Assembly (NCBI RefSeq): GCF_000422205.1
Contig: NZ_ATHV01000064.1
Span: 186,001-250,000 of the forward strand
Origin: Desulfovibrio sp. X2
Lineage (GTDB): Bacteria; Desulfobacterota; Desulfovibrionia; Desulfovibrionales; Desulfovibrionaceae
Length of the DNA stretch: 64,000 bases
Direction of reading: 5' to 3'
Part shown: in pieces, positions 1 through 9,383 of the stretch
Numbering within the stretch: position 1 is the stretch's first letter
Layout: each line of letters starts with the position of its first letter
Program-made: the position numbers and the translations under genes
Notes under the pieces: generated by a model
The model's input: the letters and a program-made list of their open reading frames with translations, nothing else
Database searches by the model: none
Told to the model about the DNA's origin: nothing

Positions 1-1248
1 GCCGCGCACGAGCTCCCACAGACTCTCGAGCGCCTGGGAGAAGTTGCACTCCCCGAAGAGGCGCACGAAGTTGCCCACGGCGTTGGCGGCCAGCCCGCGC
101 AGGTCCTCGTCGCCCGAGGCGTCCTGCGGCGCGGGCACGCGGCTTCCGAAGTACTTGCCCGCCATGGACAGGGTGCGGTTGAAGAGGTTGCCCAGGTCGT
201 TTGCCAGGTCCGAGTTGCGCCGCGCCACGAGCGCCTCCTCGGAAAAGGAGGCGTCGTTGCCGAAGCGCATCTCGCGCAGCAGGAAATAGCGGAAGGTATC
301 CAGGCCGTACTTCCAGGACATGTCCAGCGGCTTGACCACGTTGCCCAGCGACTTGGACATCTTGGTCTCCTTGACCAGCCAGTAGCCGTGCACGTTCAGG
401 TGCTTGTACGGCTCGATGCCCGCAGCCTTGAGCATGGTCGGCCAGAACACGGCGTGGGGCTTCAGGATGTCCTTGGCAACGAGGTGCTGCACCGCGGGCC
501 AGTAGCGGCCGAACTTCTCGCCGTCCGGCCAGTCCACGGCCGTGAGGTAGTTCACCAGGGCGTCGAACCAGACGTAGCAGACGTAGTCCGTGTCGAAGGG
601 CAGCTCGATGCCCCAGGTGAGGCGCGACTTGGGCCGGGAGATGCACAGGTCCTCGAGCACGCCCATCTCGAGCATGCTCACGACCTCGGAGCGGTAGCGC
701 TCGGGCCGGATGAAGTCCGGATTGGCCTTGATGTGGTCCAAGAGCCAGCCCTGGTACTTGGACATGCGGAAGAAGTAGTTCTTCTCGGCGATGTACTCGG
801 GCTTGGTCTTGTGGTCCGGGCACAGGCCGTCCACCAGCTCCTTCTCGGTCAGGAAGCGCTCGCAGCCCGTGCAGTAGTGGCCGCCGTACTCGCCGAAGTA
901 GATGTCGCCCGCGTCGTAGATCTGCTGCAGGAGCTTCTGCACCACGCGCACGTGGCGCGGCTCCGTGGTGCGGATGAAGTCGTCGTTGCTGATGGACAGC
1001 TCCGGCCACAGCGCCCTGAAGTGGCCGCTGATCTCGTCCACGTAGGCCCTGGGCGTGAGCCCGCTCTTCTCCGCGGCCTGCACGATCTTGTCGCCGTGCT
1101 CGTCCGTGCCGGTCAGGAAGTAGGCGTCCCGGCCCATGGCCCTGTTGAAGCGGGCCATGCAGTCGGCCACGGTGGTGGTGTAGGCGTGTCCCAGGTGGGG
1201 CACGGCGTTGACGTAGTAAATGGGCGTGGTGATGTAGAAACGCTCCAC
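1..1248 (-). CDS. metG: Methionyl-tRNA synthetase, 3' end cut by window edge
   Basis: Charges tRNA-Met with methionine in the cytoplasm. The visible 416 residues run from the GTG start at 1248 to the window edge, so the C-terminus is missing. The class I HIGH-type signature is HLGH in YYVNAVPHLGHAYTT near residue 15. A zinc-knuckle cysteine pair (YCTGCERFL) follows, and the KMSKS loop is seen in VKETKMSKSLGN. The GTG start is chosen because a GAGGAG ribosome-binding site sits five bases upstream and the protein then begins as the family does (VERFYITTPIYY). The PSP1-domain gene lies 76 bp upstream on the same strand, so the two probably share a transcript. Family assignment is secure. Confidence 0.96.
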   Translation of the reverse strand, partial: MERFYITTPIYYVNAVPHLGHAYTTTVADCMARFNRAMGRDAYFLTGTDEHGDKIVQAAEKSGLTPRAYVDEISGHFRALWPELSISNDDFIRTTEPRHVRVVQKLLQQIYDAGDIYFGEYGGHYCTGCERFLTEKELVDGLCPDHKTKPEYIAEKNYFFRMSKYQGWLLDHIKANPDFIRPERYRSEVVSMLEMGVLEDLCISRPKSRLTWGIELPFDTDYVCYVWFDALVNYLTAVDWPDGEKFGRYWPAVQHLVAKDILKPHAVFWPTMLKAAGIEPYKHLNVHGYWLVKETKMSKSLGNVVKPLDMSWKYGLDTFRYFLLREMRFGNDASFSEEALVARRNSDLANDLGNLFNRTLSMAGKYFGSRVPAPQDASGDEDLRGLAANAVGNFVRLFGECNFSQALESLWELVRG

Positions 1249-1324
1249 GGATGACTCCTCGTCGTATGCGCTGATGCTCGCGTATGCTGGATGGCTGAGG
1301 GCCGCGCGGGCGGCCCGGTAAAAA

Positions 1325-2569
1325 TCAGGACTCGGCCTTGTTGCCGCCTCCGCCCTTGCGTCCGCCGCGGCGCCGGGGACGCCGTCCGCGTCCGCCGCGG
1401 CCCTGACCCGGCCTGCGCTCGCCCTGCTGCTCGCCGGGCTTGTCTCCGCCCTGCCTGTCGCCCTGACGGTCGGCCTGACGGTCGGGCTGACGGTCGGCCG
1501 AATGCTCGGACTGGCCCTCGCCCTGTCCCTCGGACTGGCGGTCGCCCTGGCGGCCTCCCTGACGGTCGGGCCCCCTGCGTCCCGAATCCTCCCGCGGCTG
1601 GCGGGGAGGACGGGGCTCGCGCCCTTCGCCGCCCGCAGGCTGCGCCTCGGCGCCCCCCTCGGTCCCGGCGCCCGCTCCGGACTCGGTTCTGGGCTCGGCC
1701 TTGGGTTCGGAGGAGGCGGCGGGCGCCCCGCTCCCCTGCCCGGGGGATTCGCCGCCCGGCTCGCTCCGGCTGCTGATCTCGATCCACTCGTCGAGCGTCA
1801 TCTCGCGCTCCTCTCCCTCCTCCGTGAGCACGGCCAGCGTCTCGCGGAAGAAGTTGGAGCGCAGGACCTTGACCATGCCGATGGAGGTGCGGAAGCGGCG
1901 GCCGATGCGCGGACAGCGGCGCTGGAACTCCTCGTAGTTGTGCTGTTCGTAGCCCAGACAGCACAGCAGGCGGCCGCAGATGCCGGAAATCTTGGTCGGG
2001 TTCAGGAACAGGTTCTGCTCCTTGGCCATCTTGATGGTCACGGGGTCGAACTTGCGCAGGAAGCGGCGGCAGCAGCAGAGCTGGCCGCAATTGCCCACGG
2101 CGCCGATCATCTGCGTCTCGTGGCGCACGCCGATCTGCCGCAGCTCGATGCGGGTGCGGTACTCGCGCACCAGATCCTTGACCAGTTCGCGGAAGTCCAC
2201 CCGGCCGGGCGCGGTGAAATAGAAGATGACCTTGCTCTTGTCGAAGAAGACCTCGACCTCGACGAGCTTCATGTCCAGCCCGCGCTCGGAGATGCGCTCG
2301 CGGCAGAAGCGGTGCGCCTGGCGGGCCAGCGCGTCGTTTTCGTCCTGCTGCGCGAAATCCGCGTCGGTCGCTGGTCCGAAGATGGGCTTCATCTGCTCCG
2401 GATCGCACTGCGGCGGAACGTCGTCCTGGATCGAGGCCACGCGGGCGAGACCTCGTCCCTGCTCCGTCTCCACGACGACCGCGTCGCCGAGCGCGAGGGC
2501 GTAGCCGCCGTCGTCGAAATAATAAACCTGACCGTAATCCTTGAACTTGACCCCGACCGTGCGGCTCAT
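1325..2569 (-). CDS. PSP1-domain protein (RicT/YaaT-like) with long basic glutamine-rich tail
   Basis: A 414-residue PSP1-domain protein. In Bacillus the homologue RicT/YaaT belongs to a Fe-S-containing complex acting in phosphorelay and RNA maturation; the role in Desulfovibrio-type bacteria is unknown. The core spans about residues 1-250 and has the family's cysteine cluster: C161, CCC at 165-167, C198 and CC at 203-204. After about residue 300 it becomes a low-complexity tail rich in D/R/Q/G with repeated DRQ units, ending in Arg/Gly/Lys-rich sequence that could bind nucleic acid. The start at 2569 (MSRTVGVKF) is preferred over ATGs up to 49 codons upstream because the conserved core begins there. 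It sits directly upstream of metG. Confidence 0.88.
   Translation of the reverse strand: MSRTVGVKFKDYGQVYYFDDGGYALALGDAVVVETEQGRGLARVASIQDDVPPQCDPEQMKPIFGPATDADFAQQDENDALARQAHRFCRERISERGLDMKLVEVEVFFDKSKVIFYFTAPGRVDFRELVKDLVREYRTRIELRQIGVRHETQMIGAVGNCGQLCCCRRFLRKFDPVTIKMAKEQNLFLNPTKISGICGRLLCCLGYEQHNYEEFQRRCPRIGRRFRTSIGMVKVLRSNFFRETLAVLTEEGEEREMTLDEWIEISSRSEPGGESPGQGSGAPAASSEPKAEPRTESGAGAGTEGGAEAQPAGGEGREPRPPRQPREDSGRRGPDRQGGRQGDRQSEGQGEGQSEHSADRQPDRQADRQGDRQGGDKPGEQQGERRPGQGRGGRGRRPRRRGGRKGGGGNKAES
1462..1497. repeat. Three tandem 12-bp units inside the PSP1-gene tail
   Basis: Units of CCTGACGGTCGG (third copy with one change) repeat head to tail and stay in frame. On the minus strand each encodes DRQ plus one residue. 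Degenerate copies of the same theme extend over roughly 1420-1580. This explains the low-complexity C-terminal tail and is a likely site of length variation between strains. Confidence 0.75.
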
Positions 2570-2800
2570 TCTGTGGTCCTTGGCGATCCTTGGCAGTAGT
2601 CGCCCCTGCAAAAGGCCGGGGCGAAAGTGGATCAGCATAGACAAAAGCCCGCAAAACTTCAATTCCGCCAGCCCCTGTGCGACTTGCTTTTCCAGACACG
2701 GGGCGGTAGACCCCACGTGACGTTCCGGCCTGGGGGGGTGACGCGGACGTCCCTCTCCCCTGACCGCATTCTCCTGCTATCCGCGCTTTTCGAGGCCGAC

Positions 2801-4918
2801 ATGACACGGACGCGCGCCCGCACCGCCCTGCCCAGAACCTTCTGGCGCTTCTTTCTGCCCATGCTCTGCGTGATGGCGGCGGCCTTCGTCACAGCTTCGG
2901 CCGTGACGTACGTCAAGGGCCTCAGGGTCTTCCGCGACATCCACGCCCGCACCGCCGTGGCCCTGCTCGCCGGCACGACCTCGGGCATGGAGCACCTGCA
3001 CCAGGACATCGACGAATTCCGCCGCACGCGCCTTCAGTCCTTCCAGACCTCTCTCGCAGACCGTGCCACGCAGTACAGGGACATCTGCGCCATCTACCGC
3101 CGGGAAGCGCTGGCTGGACGCATGACGGCGGCCCAGGCCAGGGAGGAAGCGCTGCGAAGCGTCGCATTGCCGCCCGCGCCCTTCGCCCGGGCCGATCTCC
3201 TGGTCTTCGAGGCGGACGACGCCGGCGACTGGCGGCTCCTGGCCTCGTCCCTGCCCGCTTCGCACATTTCCCGGAGCTTCCTCTCCAAGCTCGACCGGGC
3301 CCTGGACGATGCAGGCTCCGTTCCCGTCTTCGAATACGCCACCTCTGCCTTCTCGTCGCCGGACTCCATCCGTCCTGCCCTGGCCTCCGCCGTGCGCGTC
3401 GCACAGTGGGGCTGGCTCGTGGTCAGCCTCGCGCCCCTGGACGTCTACAAGTACGAAGTCGCGGACGCGCAGGCCAAGGCGGCCAGAGACTACGCCCGCT
3501 ATCTCCAGGAAATATCTGCAGGATCCGGCGGCGAGCTGACCGTCTTCGGGGAGCAGTGCGACGTCATGGCCTCCACGAGTCCCGACCCGGGCAGCAAGGA
3601 ATACCTCCTGGACTCCGGCCCCTGGCATGCGCGCTGCAGGGAGATCATCGCCGCCGCGGCGAGGCAGACGGCCCCGTTCGTCCCCGCGCACGGCGAGCTT
3701 CCGGGCGACGGGGCCTTCCCGCAAAGCGTCTTCTGGACCGTGCGACTGCCCGGAGGCAACCAGTACGCCGTCTTCTCCATGCCCTCCTCGCGCCTCGCCG
3801 CCCAGGTCTCCGGGTTCGTGGACACCCTGACAGTGACCGGCCTCACGGCCGTCGGGGTGCTCGGGCTCGCCCTGGCCCTGCTCCTGGCGAACCTGCTCAA
3901 GCCGGTGAACTCCCTGTCCAACGCCTACCGCCGCCTCAAGGCAGGCGACTTCACGGTGCGCGCGGACGAGAACCTGCGCGGAGAGATCGGCGACCTCTGC
4001 CTGCAGTTCAACGGCATGGTCCGCTCGCTGCAGGAGCTCATGCAGACCGAGCAGCTGCGCCAGGTAGAGCTCGACGAGATCAACCGCACCCTGGAGAGCC
4101 AGGTCCGCCTGCGCACCGAGGCCCTGGCCAACAAGGCCAGCGAGCTGGAGGAGGCCAACCGCCGCCTGCAGGAGATGGACACCCTGAAGACCAACTTCCT
4201 GCAGAACGTCTCGCACGAGTTGCGCACGCCGCTGACCGCCGTCCTCGGCTTCGCCAAACTCATCCACAAGGACTTCGCGCGCCACTTCGCCGCCCTGGCG
4301 CAGGGCAACCCCGCCCTTTCCGAACGCGGCGAGCGCATCCTGCGCAACCTCTCGATCATCATCAGCGAGGGCGAGCGGCTGACCAGGCTCATCAACGACG
4401 TGCTCGACCTGGCCAAGATCGAGTCCGGCCGCATGGACTGGCAGGACGATGTCTTCGACCTGAGCGGCCTGCTCGCGGACGTGGCCGCGACCTTCCAGGC
4501 CCGCGCCCAGGACTCGGGAGTGGCGCTCAAGCTCGAGCTGCCCGAAAGCCTGCCCGCCGTGCGCGCGGACAAGGACCGCATGACCCAGGTCCTGATCAAC
4601 CTCCTGGACAATTCCTTCAAGTTCACCTCCAAGGGCGCGGTGACTCTCTTCGCCACGGACGCGGGCGGAGAGGTCACGGTCCGCGTAACCGACACCGGAG
4701 TCGGCATCCCGCCGGAAGAACTGGACAAGGTTTTCGACAAGTTCCACCAGACCATGCGCCGCGACACCCTGCGCGACAAGCCGCCGGGCACGGGCCTCGG
4801 CCTGGCCATCTGCAGGCAGATCGTCGCGCACTACGGCGGCGAGCTCACGGCCGCCTCCACGCCGGGGACGGGCACGACCATGACCATGACCCTGCCCGCG
4901 GCCAGGAAGTCAATATAA
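2801..4918 (+). CDS. Membrane sensor histidine kinase (periplasmic sensor, HAMP, HisKA, HATPase)
   Basis: A 705-residue sensor kinase. TM1 lies at about residues 17-39 and TM2 at about 345-366, enclosing a periplasmic domain of about 300 residues whose ligand is unknown. A HAMP segment (about 367-415) leads into a coiled coil, the HisKA H-box SHELRTPL with phospho-His near 472, an N-box (LINLLDNSFKF), a G1 box (DTGVGIPPEEL) and a G2 box (GTGLGLAIC). The start at 2801 (MTRTRARTA) is taken because the reading frame upstream of it shows no membrane-protein character. A receiver gene follows after 119 bp, then a GAF/HD-GYP gene, so the three probably form one signalling pathway. Confidence 0.9.
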   Translation: MTRTRARTALPRTFWRFFLPMLCVMAAAFVTASAVTYVKGLRVFRDIHARTAVALLAGTTSGMEHLHQDIDEFRRTRLQSFQTSLADRATQYRDICAIYRREALAGRMTAAQAREEALRSVALPPAPFARADLLVFEADDAGDWRLLASSLPASHISRSFLSKLDRALDDAGSVPVFEYATSAFSSPDSIRPALASAVRVAQWGWLVVSLAPLDVYKYEVADAQAKAARDYARYLQEISAGSGGELTVFGEQCDVMASTSPDPGSKEYLLDSGPWHARCREIIAAAARQTAPFVPAHGELPGDGAFPQSVFWTVRLPGGNQYAVFSMPSSRLAAQVSGFVDTLTVTGLTAVGVLGLALALLLANLLKPVNSLSNAYRRLKAGDFTVRADENLRGEIGDLCLQFNGMVRSLQELMQTEQLRQVELDEINRTLESQVRLRTEALANKASELEEANRRLQEMDTLKTNFLQNVSHELRTPLTAVLGFAKLIHKDFARHFAALAQGNPALSERGERILRNLSIIISEGERLTRLINDVLDLAKIESGRMDWQDDVFDLSGLLADVAATFQARAQDSGVALKLELPESLPAVRADKDRMTQVLINLLDNSFKFTSKGAVTLFATDAGGEVTVRVTDTGVGIPPEELDKVFDKFHQTMRRDTLRDKPPGTGLGLAICRQIVAHYGGELTAASTPGTGTTMTMTLPAARKSI

Positions 4919-5037
4919 TGCCCCAACCCCTCGTCTTTTTTTCTCTTTACCGTCGAGGAATGAATGGATACGATCGCGCCCATTCCTGACTCCGGGACCA
5001 TTCCCGGGCGCCCCACGCCAGGCCTGCGAAGGAGAAG

Positions 5038-5421
5038 ATGATGTCTGGAACGATTCTGGTGGTCGACGACGAGGTGCACATCCGCATGCTCCTCGAGCAG
5101 ACGCTCGAGGAACTCGAGGACGACTTCGGCGTCGACATCCTCACCGCAGGCGACGGTGTCGAGGGCATGGGCATCATCTCCCGGGAAAAACCGAACGTCG
5201 TCTTTCTCGACATCATGATGCCGAAGATGAACGGCTACGAGGTCTGTCGCCAGGTGCGCAGCGACCCGGCCCTTTCCGGGGTCAAGATCGTGCTGCTCAC
5301 GGCCAAGGGGCAGGAGGCGGACAGAAAGCACGGCCTGGACGCCGGCGCCTGCATGTACCTGACCAAGCCCTTCGATCCCGACAAGGTTCTCGAAGTCGCC
5401 AAGGAGCTTCTCCGGGGATGA
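5038..5421 (+). CDS. Single-domain response regulator (CheY-like receiver)
   Basis: A 127-residue stand-alone receiver. It shows the acidic pair in ILVVDDEVH, the phosphoacceptor Asp in VVFLDIMMPKMNGYE and the conserved Lys in YLTKPFDPDKV. There is no output domain, so it likely works by protein contact or as a phosphorelay intermediate. Two adjacent ATGs (5038 and 5041) follow a purine-rich AAGGAGAAG; either could be used. Its stop overlaps the start of the HD-GYP gene (ATGA), implying translational coupling, and the upstream kinase is the obvious phosphodonor. Confidence 0.9.
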   Translation: MMSGTILVVDDEVHIRMLLEQTLEELEDDFGVDILTAGDGVEGMGIISREKPNVVFLDIMMPKMNGYEVCRQVRSDPALSGVKIVLLTAKGQEADRKHGLDAGACMYLTKPFDPDKVLEVAKELLRG

Positions 5422-7235
5422 GGCCCGACACCTCCCGGATGCTTTCCCTCAAGCGTCTCCTCAAGCCCGCGCGCGTCCGTCCCCTGATGGACGGCGCCCT
5501 GGCCCTGGCCCCCAAGGGCACCCGCATGGCCGTCTTCGAGCAGGCGGGAGCCTTCATCTGGTCGGGCGAGGAGGCGGGCCTGGCGGCGCCGAGCGAGGAT
5601 CCCACCCTCTGCGTGCCGCTGTGCTGGGACAACGCGCAGCGAGGCAAGCTCTGCTTCTATGCGCCGAGCGGAACCTCGCCGCGCGAGCTGGCGGGACTGG
5701 GCGACCTGGCCGAGCTCCTGCGACGCGCCCTGGAGGAGCTGCTCCTCTCGGAATGCGGACGGCGCAGCATGACCGCCGAGACCCTGGACAAGTACCGCGA
5801 GATCGAGCTCCTGCACCAGGCCACGCAGCACCTGAACACCTCGCTGCGCCTGCGCGACGTGACCCGCGCCTTCATCATGGAGTGCCGCAGGGGCGCCATC
5901 CCAGCGGAGATGGGCATGGTCTTCATCACCGAGTCGCGCAGCGGCAGCGGTCATCACGTGGACTCCTTCGGCCCGGCCTCCGAAGCGGCCCTGCACAACG
6001 TGCGCACGAGCCGCCTCTACCGGGAGGCCATGGGACGCAGCTGCGGCGAGATCGTCAACGAACTCACCCTGGATCCGCGCTGGGACAACGAGGTCCCCTC
6101 GCTGAACTCGCTGCTCGTCATCCCCCTCGTCTCCCCGAATCTTCTCGTGGGCTCGCTGGTCCTGGCCTCGACCAAATCCGGCGCCTTCGAAGCCGCGCAT
6201 CTGAAGCGCATGACCACCATCGCCGCGGCAGCGGCGACCTCCATGGGCAACGCCTACCACTACGAAGGCACGCGCGTGCTCATGGACGCCCTGCTCCAGG
6301 CCCTGGCGGCGGCCATCGACGCCCGGGACCCCATGACGGCGGGCCATTCCCTGCGCGTGGCCAGCCTCTCCGTGGCCTTGGCGCGGCAGATGAACGGACA
6401 GGACGGCCCCTTCGCCCAGATCGCCTTCAGCGACACGGAGCTGCACGAGATATTCTACGCCGGACTGCTGCACGACGTGGGCAAGATCGGCGTGCGCGAG
6501 GAGGTGCTGACCAAGAACCGGCGGCTCTCCGGCCGCAACATGGACATCATCGCCATCCGCCTGGCCCTGCACGGGGCCATGAGCGAGGGGGACTGGCGCG
6601 CGGATTTCGAGCGCCTGGAACGCATCAACGCCGCCCCCTCCCTCTCTGAGGAGGACGCGACCTTCGTCAGGGGGCTCGGCAACCACCGCGTCGGCTCGCC
6701 GCAGTACGCCATGCCGCTCCTCACCCCCGCAGAGATGGAAGCCCTGCTCATCCCCTCGGGCAACCTGACCTGCGAGGAGCGCCGCGAGATCGAGCGCCAT
6801 CCGGAGAAGAGCTTCCGCATCCTGCAGCACATCCCCTTCACCGAGAACTACAAGAATCTCCTGACCATCATCCAGCAGCACCACGAACGGCTGGACGGCT
6901 CCGGCTACCCCAAGGGGCTCCGCCGGGAAGCGATCTGCACGCAGGCGCGCATCCTGGCCGTGACGGACATCTACGACGCCATCACCCAGGCCCGCCACTA
7001 CAAGCCCGCGCAGCCGCGCGACGCGGCCCTGGCCATCCTGCGCGAGGAGGCCGAGAGAGGCCGCATCGACCACGAAATGGTCGAGCTCTTCTGCACCTGC
7101 ATCGAGGAGATCACCGCGCAGGCGGACGCCCTCGGCGCGGCGCTGAAGGACGGCTCGGCCGCCGGACTGCGCGGCCACCTGCCCGCCTTCCGGGCCGATG
7201 AACGAAAGGGACTCGGTCTATTCGGAAGCGCCTGA
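5418..7235 (+). CDS. GAF and HD-GYP domain protein, putative c-di-GMP phosphodiesterase
   Basis: A 605-residue cytoplasmic protein with a poorly recognised N-terminus, a GAF domain (about 125-285) and a C-terminal HD-GYP domain (about 290-590). HD-GYP domains hydrolyse cyclic di-GMP. The metal-binding HD is in LLHDVGKIGV near 350 and the GYP motif in HHERLDGSGYPKGL near 487. About 90 extra residues lie between the two, so the domain is larger than usual. The start overlaps the receiver's stop by four bases. It ends 18 bp inside the convergent lpxI gene, with no room for a separate terminator. Confidence 0.88.
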   Translation: MRPDTSRMLSLKRLLKPARVRPLMDGALALAPKGTRMAVFEQAGAFIWSGEEAGLAAPSEDPTLCVPLCWDNAQRGKLCFYAPSGTSPRELAGLGDLAELLRRALEELLLSECGRRSMTAETLDKYREIELLHQATQHLNTSLRLRDVTRAFIMECRRGAIPAEMGMVFITESRSGSGHHVDSFGPASEAALHNVRTSRLYREAMGRSCGEIVNELTLDPRWDNEVPSLNSLLVIPLVSPNLLVGSLVLASTKSGAFEAAHLKRMTTIAAAAATSMGNAYHYEGTRVLMDALLQALAAAIDARDPMTAGHSLRVASLSVALARQMNGQDGPFAQIAFSDTELHEIFYAGLLHDVGKIGVREEVLTKNRRLSGRNMDIIAIRLALHGAMSEGDWRADFERLERINAAPSLSEEDATFVRGLGNHRVGSPQYAMPLLTPAEMEALLIPSGNLTCEERREIERHPEKSFRILQHIPFTENYKNLLTIIQQHHERLDGSGYPKGLRREAICTQARILAVTDIYDAITQARHYKPAQPRDAALAILREEAERGRIDHEMVELFCTCIEEITAQADALGAALKDGSAAGLRGHLPAFRADERKGLGLFGSA

Positions 7236-8048
7236 GGGGAAGGAGGCGCCGATGCCGACCACGACGAGCCCGGCCTTGTCCGCCATGGCCAGCGCCTCGT
7301 CGCGGTCGAAGAAGAGGCTCCGGCCGGCCTCCACGGCCAGGCAGCCCGCCTGAAGCCGCGCAAGGAGCTCGATGGTGCGCAGGCCCACGGAAGGCAGGTC
7401 GACCCGCTCCTCCTGGCCCGGCTTGAAGACCTTGACCACCACGGCGCCCGGCCCGGCCAGGGTGCAGCCGCGCTCCACGGCCACGTCCGTGCCCTCCAGC
7501 GCCTCCACCGCGACGACCACCTGCTTGCGGACCACGATGGTCTGGCCGATGTCCATCTCGCCGATGCGCTTGGCCATGGGCCAGCCGAAGCGGATGTCCG
7601 CCCACTCCTCCTCGCTCGGCGAGCGGCGCGTGAGCACGCCCTCGGGCGTGAGCAGCCCCGGCACCACCTCGTGCGCCCGAACCACCTGGAAGCCCTCGGC
7701 CTCGAGCTCCTCCGCCACGGCCCGGAGCAGGGCGTCGTCGCCCTTGCCTGCCAAACGGAAGAGCAGCTTGGCTGCGCGCAGGTCCGGCCGGATATCGAGC
7801 GCCCGCGCCTTGTTCACGCTCCCGGCCATGATCACCCGGCGCGCGCCCTGGGCGCGGAAGAAGGCTATGAGCTTGCCGAGCTGGCCGAGGCGCAGCTCCT
7901 GGTAGGCGTCCACGCGGGACGCGAGGGAGGGGTCCGTGTTGCGGGGAAAACCCACCGCGGCCACGCGGCAGCCCTCCGCCCTGGCGCCCTCGGCGACCAG
8001 GAACGGGAACTGCCCGCCGCCCGCGATGATTCCGACCGTCTCGGCCAT
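7218..8048 (-). CDS. lpxI: UDP-2,3-diacylglucosamine diphosphatase LpxI
   Basis: Hydrolyses UDP-2,3-diacylglucosamine to lipid X, the fourth step of lipid A synthesis, in bacteria that use LpxI in place of LpxH. The 276-residue protein shows the family N-terminus (GIIAGGGQFPFLVAEGARA), the AGSVNK segment and the conserved DIGQTIVVR and KPGQEERVDLPSVG stretches. It is the last visible gene of the lpxD-fabZ-lpxA-lpxI run, 16 bp after lpxA. Its 3' end overlaps the convergent HD-GYP gene by 18 bp. Confidence 0.93.
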   Translation of the reverse strand: MAETVGIIAGGGQFPFLVAEGARAEGCRVAAVGFPRNTDPSLASRVDAYQELRLGQLGKLIAFFRAQGARRVIMAGSVNKARALDIRPDLRAAKLLFRLAGKGDDALLRAVAEELEAEGFQVVRAHEVVPGLLTPEGVLTRRSPSEEEWADIRFGWPMAKRIGEMDIGQTIVVRKQVVVAVEALEGTDVAVERGCTLAGPGAVVVKVFKPGQEERVDLPSVGLRTIELLARLQAGCLAVEAGRSLFFDRDEALAMADKAGLVVVGIGASFPSGASE

Positions 8049-8064
8049 GTGCCCGGAACTCCGG

Positions 8065-8913
8065 CTACTCGTCGGAGTCGCCGTCGTTGACGTCGCCGTC
8101 CTCGGCCGGCAGGCCGTTGGTCCCGGTGCGCGCGGACGGGGTGACGCCGCGCGGGCTGTTCTTGACGAACTCCACGAGCTTCATGACCTGCGGCACGTGG
8201 CCCAGGCTCTCCTGGACCTCCTCGAGCGCCTCCTCGCGGATCATGTCCGAGCGGAAGATCTTGCGGTAGGCCCGCTTGAGCGCGGTGATCGTGTCGCGGT
8301 CGAAGCCGCGGCGACGCAGCCCGATCTTGTTCAGACCGTGCAGCTTGGCGCGCACGCCCGTGGCGATGGTGTAGGGCGGGATGTCCTGCCCGAAGCCACC
8401 CATGGCGCCCAGGAAGGCGAACTCGCCGATGCGCACGAACTGGTGCACGCCGCTCATGCCGCTGACGATGGCGCCGTCGCCGATGGTCACGTGGCCGGCG
8501 AGGCTCGACGCGTTGGACATGATGACGTTGTCGCCGAGGATGCAGTCGTGGGCGATGTGCACGTAGGCCATGAGCAGGCAGCGCGAGCCGATGACGGTCT
8601 TGCCGTGGCCCTGGACCGTGCCGCGGTGGATGGTCACGAACTCGCGCACGATGTTGCCGTCGCCCATCTCCACCCACGTCTCCTCGCCCTTGAAGCCGAG
8701 GTGCTGCGGCTCGCCGCCGATGATGGCGTAGGAGTGGATGTGGTTGTTGGCGCCCATGCGGGTGTACGGCTTCACCTGGGCGAAGGCCTCGAGGACGGTG
8801 CCGTCGCCGATGACGACGTTGTCCCCGACCATGCAGTAGGGGCCCACGACCACGTCGGCGCCGAGCTTGGCGCCGGGATGGATGCGGGCGGTTTCGTCGA
8901 TGCTGGTAGCCAC
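8065..8913 (-). CDS. lpxA: UDP-GlcNAc O-acyltransferase LpxA
   Basis: Transfers the first 3-hydroxyacyl chain from acyl-ACP to UDP-GlcNAc, committing it to lipid A. The 282-residue protein has hexapeptide repeats of a left-handed beta-helix over residues 1-190 (IHPGAKLGADVVVGPYC onward), the catalytic-His region MAYVHIAHDCILGDN, and the helical C-terminal domain. About 20 acidic residues follow the usual end of the family. The start is a GTG whose first base is the last base of the fabZ stop codon, so translation is coupled. Conserved lpxD-fabZ-lpxA order supports the call. Confidence 0.96.
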   Translation of the reverse strand: MATSIDETARIHPGAKLGADVVVGPYCMVGDNVVIGDGTVLEAFAQVKPYTRMGANNHIHSYAIIGGEPQHLGFKGEETWVEMGDGNIVREFVTIHRGTVQGHGKTVIGSRCLLMAYVHIAHDCILGDNVIMSNASSLAGHVTIGDGAIVSGMSGVHQFVRIGEFAFLGAMGGFGQDIPPYTIATGVRAKLHGLNKIGLRRRGFDRDTITALKRAYRKIFRSDMIREEALEEVQESLGHVPQVMKLVEFVKNSPRGVTPSARTGTNGLPAEDGDVNDGDSDE

Positions 8914-9383
8914 TAGATATCCCCCCTGCTCACAAGGGCGGCGGAAAGGGCCGCCTCGGTCACGACTTCGCCGTCGACCAGGGCGGTTCCGCGCATCTTG
9001 AAGAGCTGGAATTTGCGTTTGAGTTCGTCCAGGCGAAGCACGATCTGGTCGCCGGGCACCACGGGGCGCCTGAACTTGACCTTCTCGATGCCCGTGAACA
9101 TGAAGATCTTGTCGGTCATGTCGAGGTCGAAGCTGCGGAAGACGAGGATGCCTCCGGCCTGCGCCAGGGCCTCGATCTGGAGCACGCCCGGCATGACCGG
9201 CAGGCCGGGGAAGTGTCCCTGGAAATACGGCTCGTTGATGGTCACGTTCTTGATGGCCTCGAGCGATTCGCCAGGGGTGCAGGCCACCACCCGGTCCACG
9301 AGCAGGAACGGGTAGCGATGCGGGATGTACTGCATGATCTGCCGGACATCGATGGGAAGCGTGTTTGCGTTCTCAACCGTCAT
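8913..9383 (-). CDS. fabZ: 3-hydroxyacyl-ACP dehydratase FabZ
   Basis: Dehydrates 3-hydroxyacyl-ACP in fatty acid elongation. It competes with LpxA and LpxD for the same substrate, which is why it sits between them. The 156 residues carry the hot-dog fold signature: [14 protein letters not shown] at the N-terminus, the active-site His in [19 protein letters not shown], and the following Glu. It overlaps lpxD by 11 bp upstream and lpxA by one base downstream, so the operon is tightly coupled. Confidence 0.96.
   Translation of the reverse strand: MTVENANTLPIDVRQIMQYIPHRYPFLLVDRVVACTPGESLEAIKNVTINEPYFQGHFPGLPVMPGVLQIEALAQAGGILVFRSFDLDMTDKIFMFTGIEKVKFRRPVVPGDQIVLRLDELKRKFQLFKMRGTALVDGEVVTEAALSAALVSRGDI

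Noticed and set aside
388-1254. Long open frame on the plus strand
   Set aside because: Antisense to metG; its composition (Val/Leu/His/Glu-rich) is typical of the reverse frame of a GC-rich gene and it has no domain.
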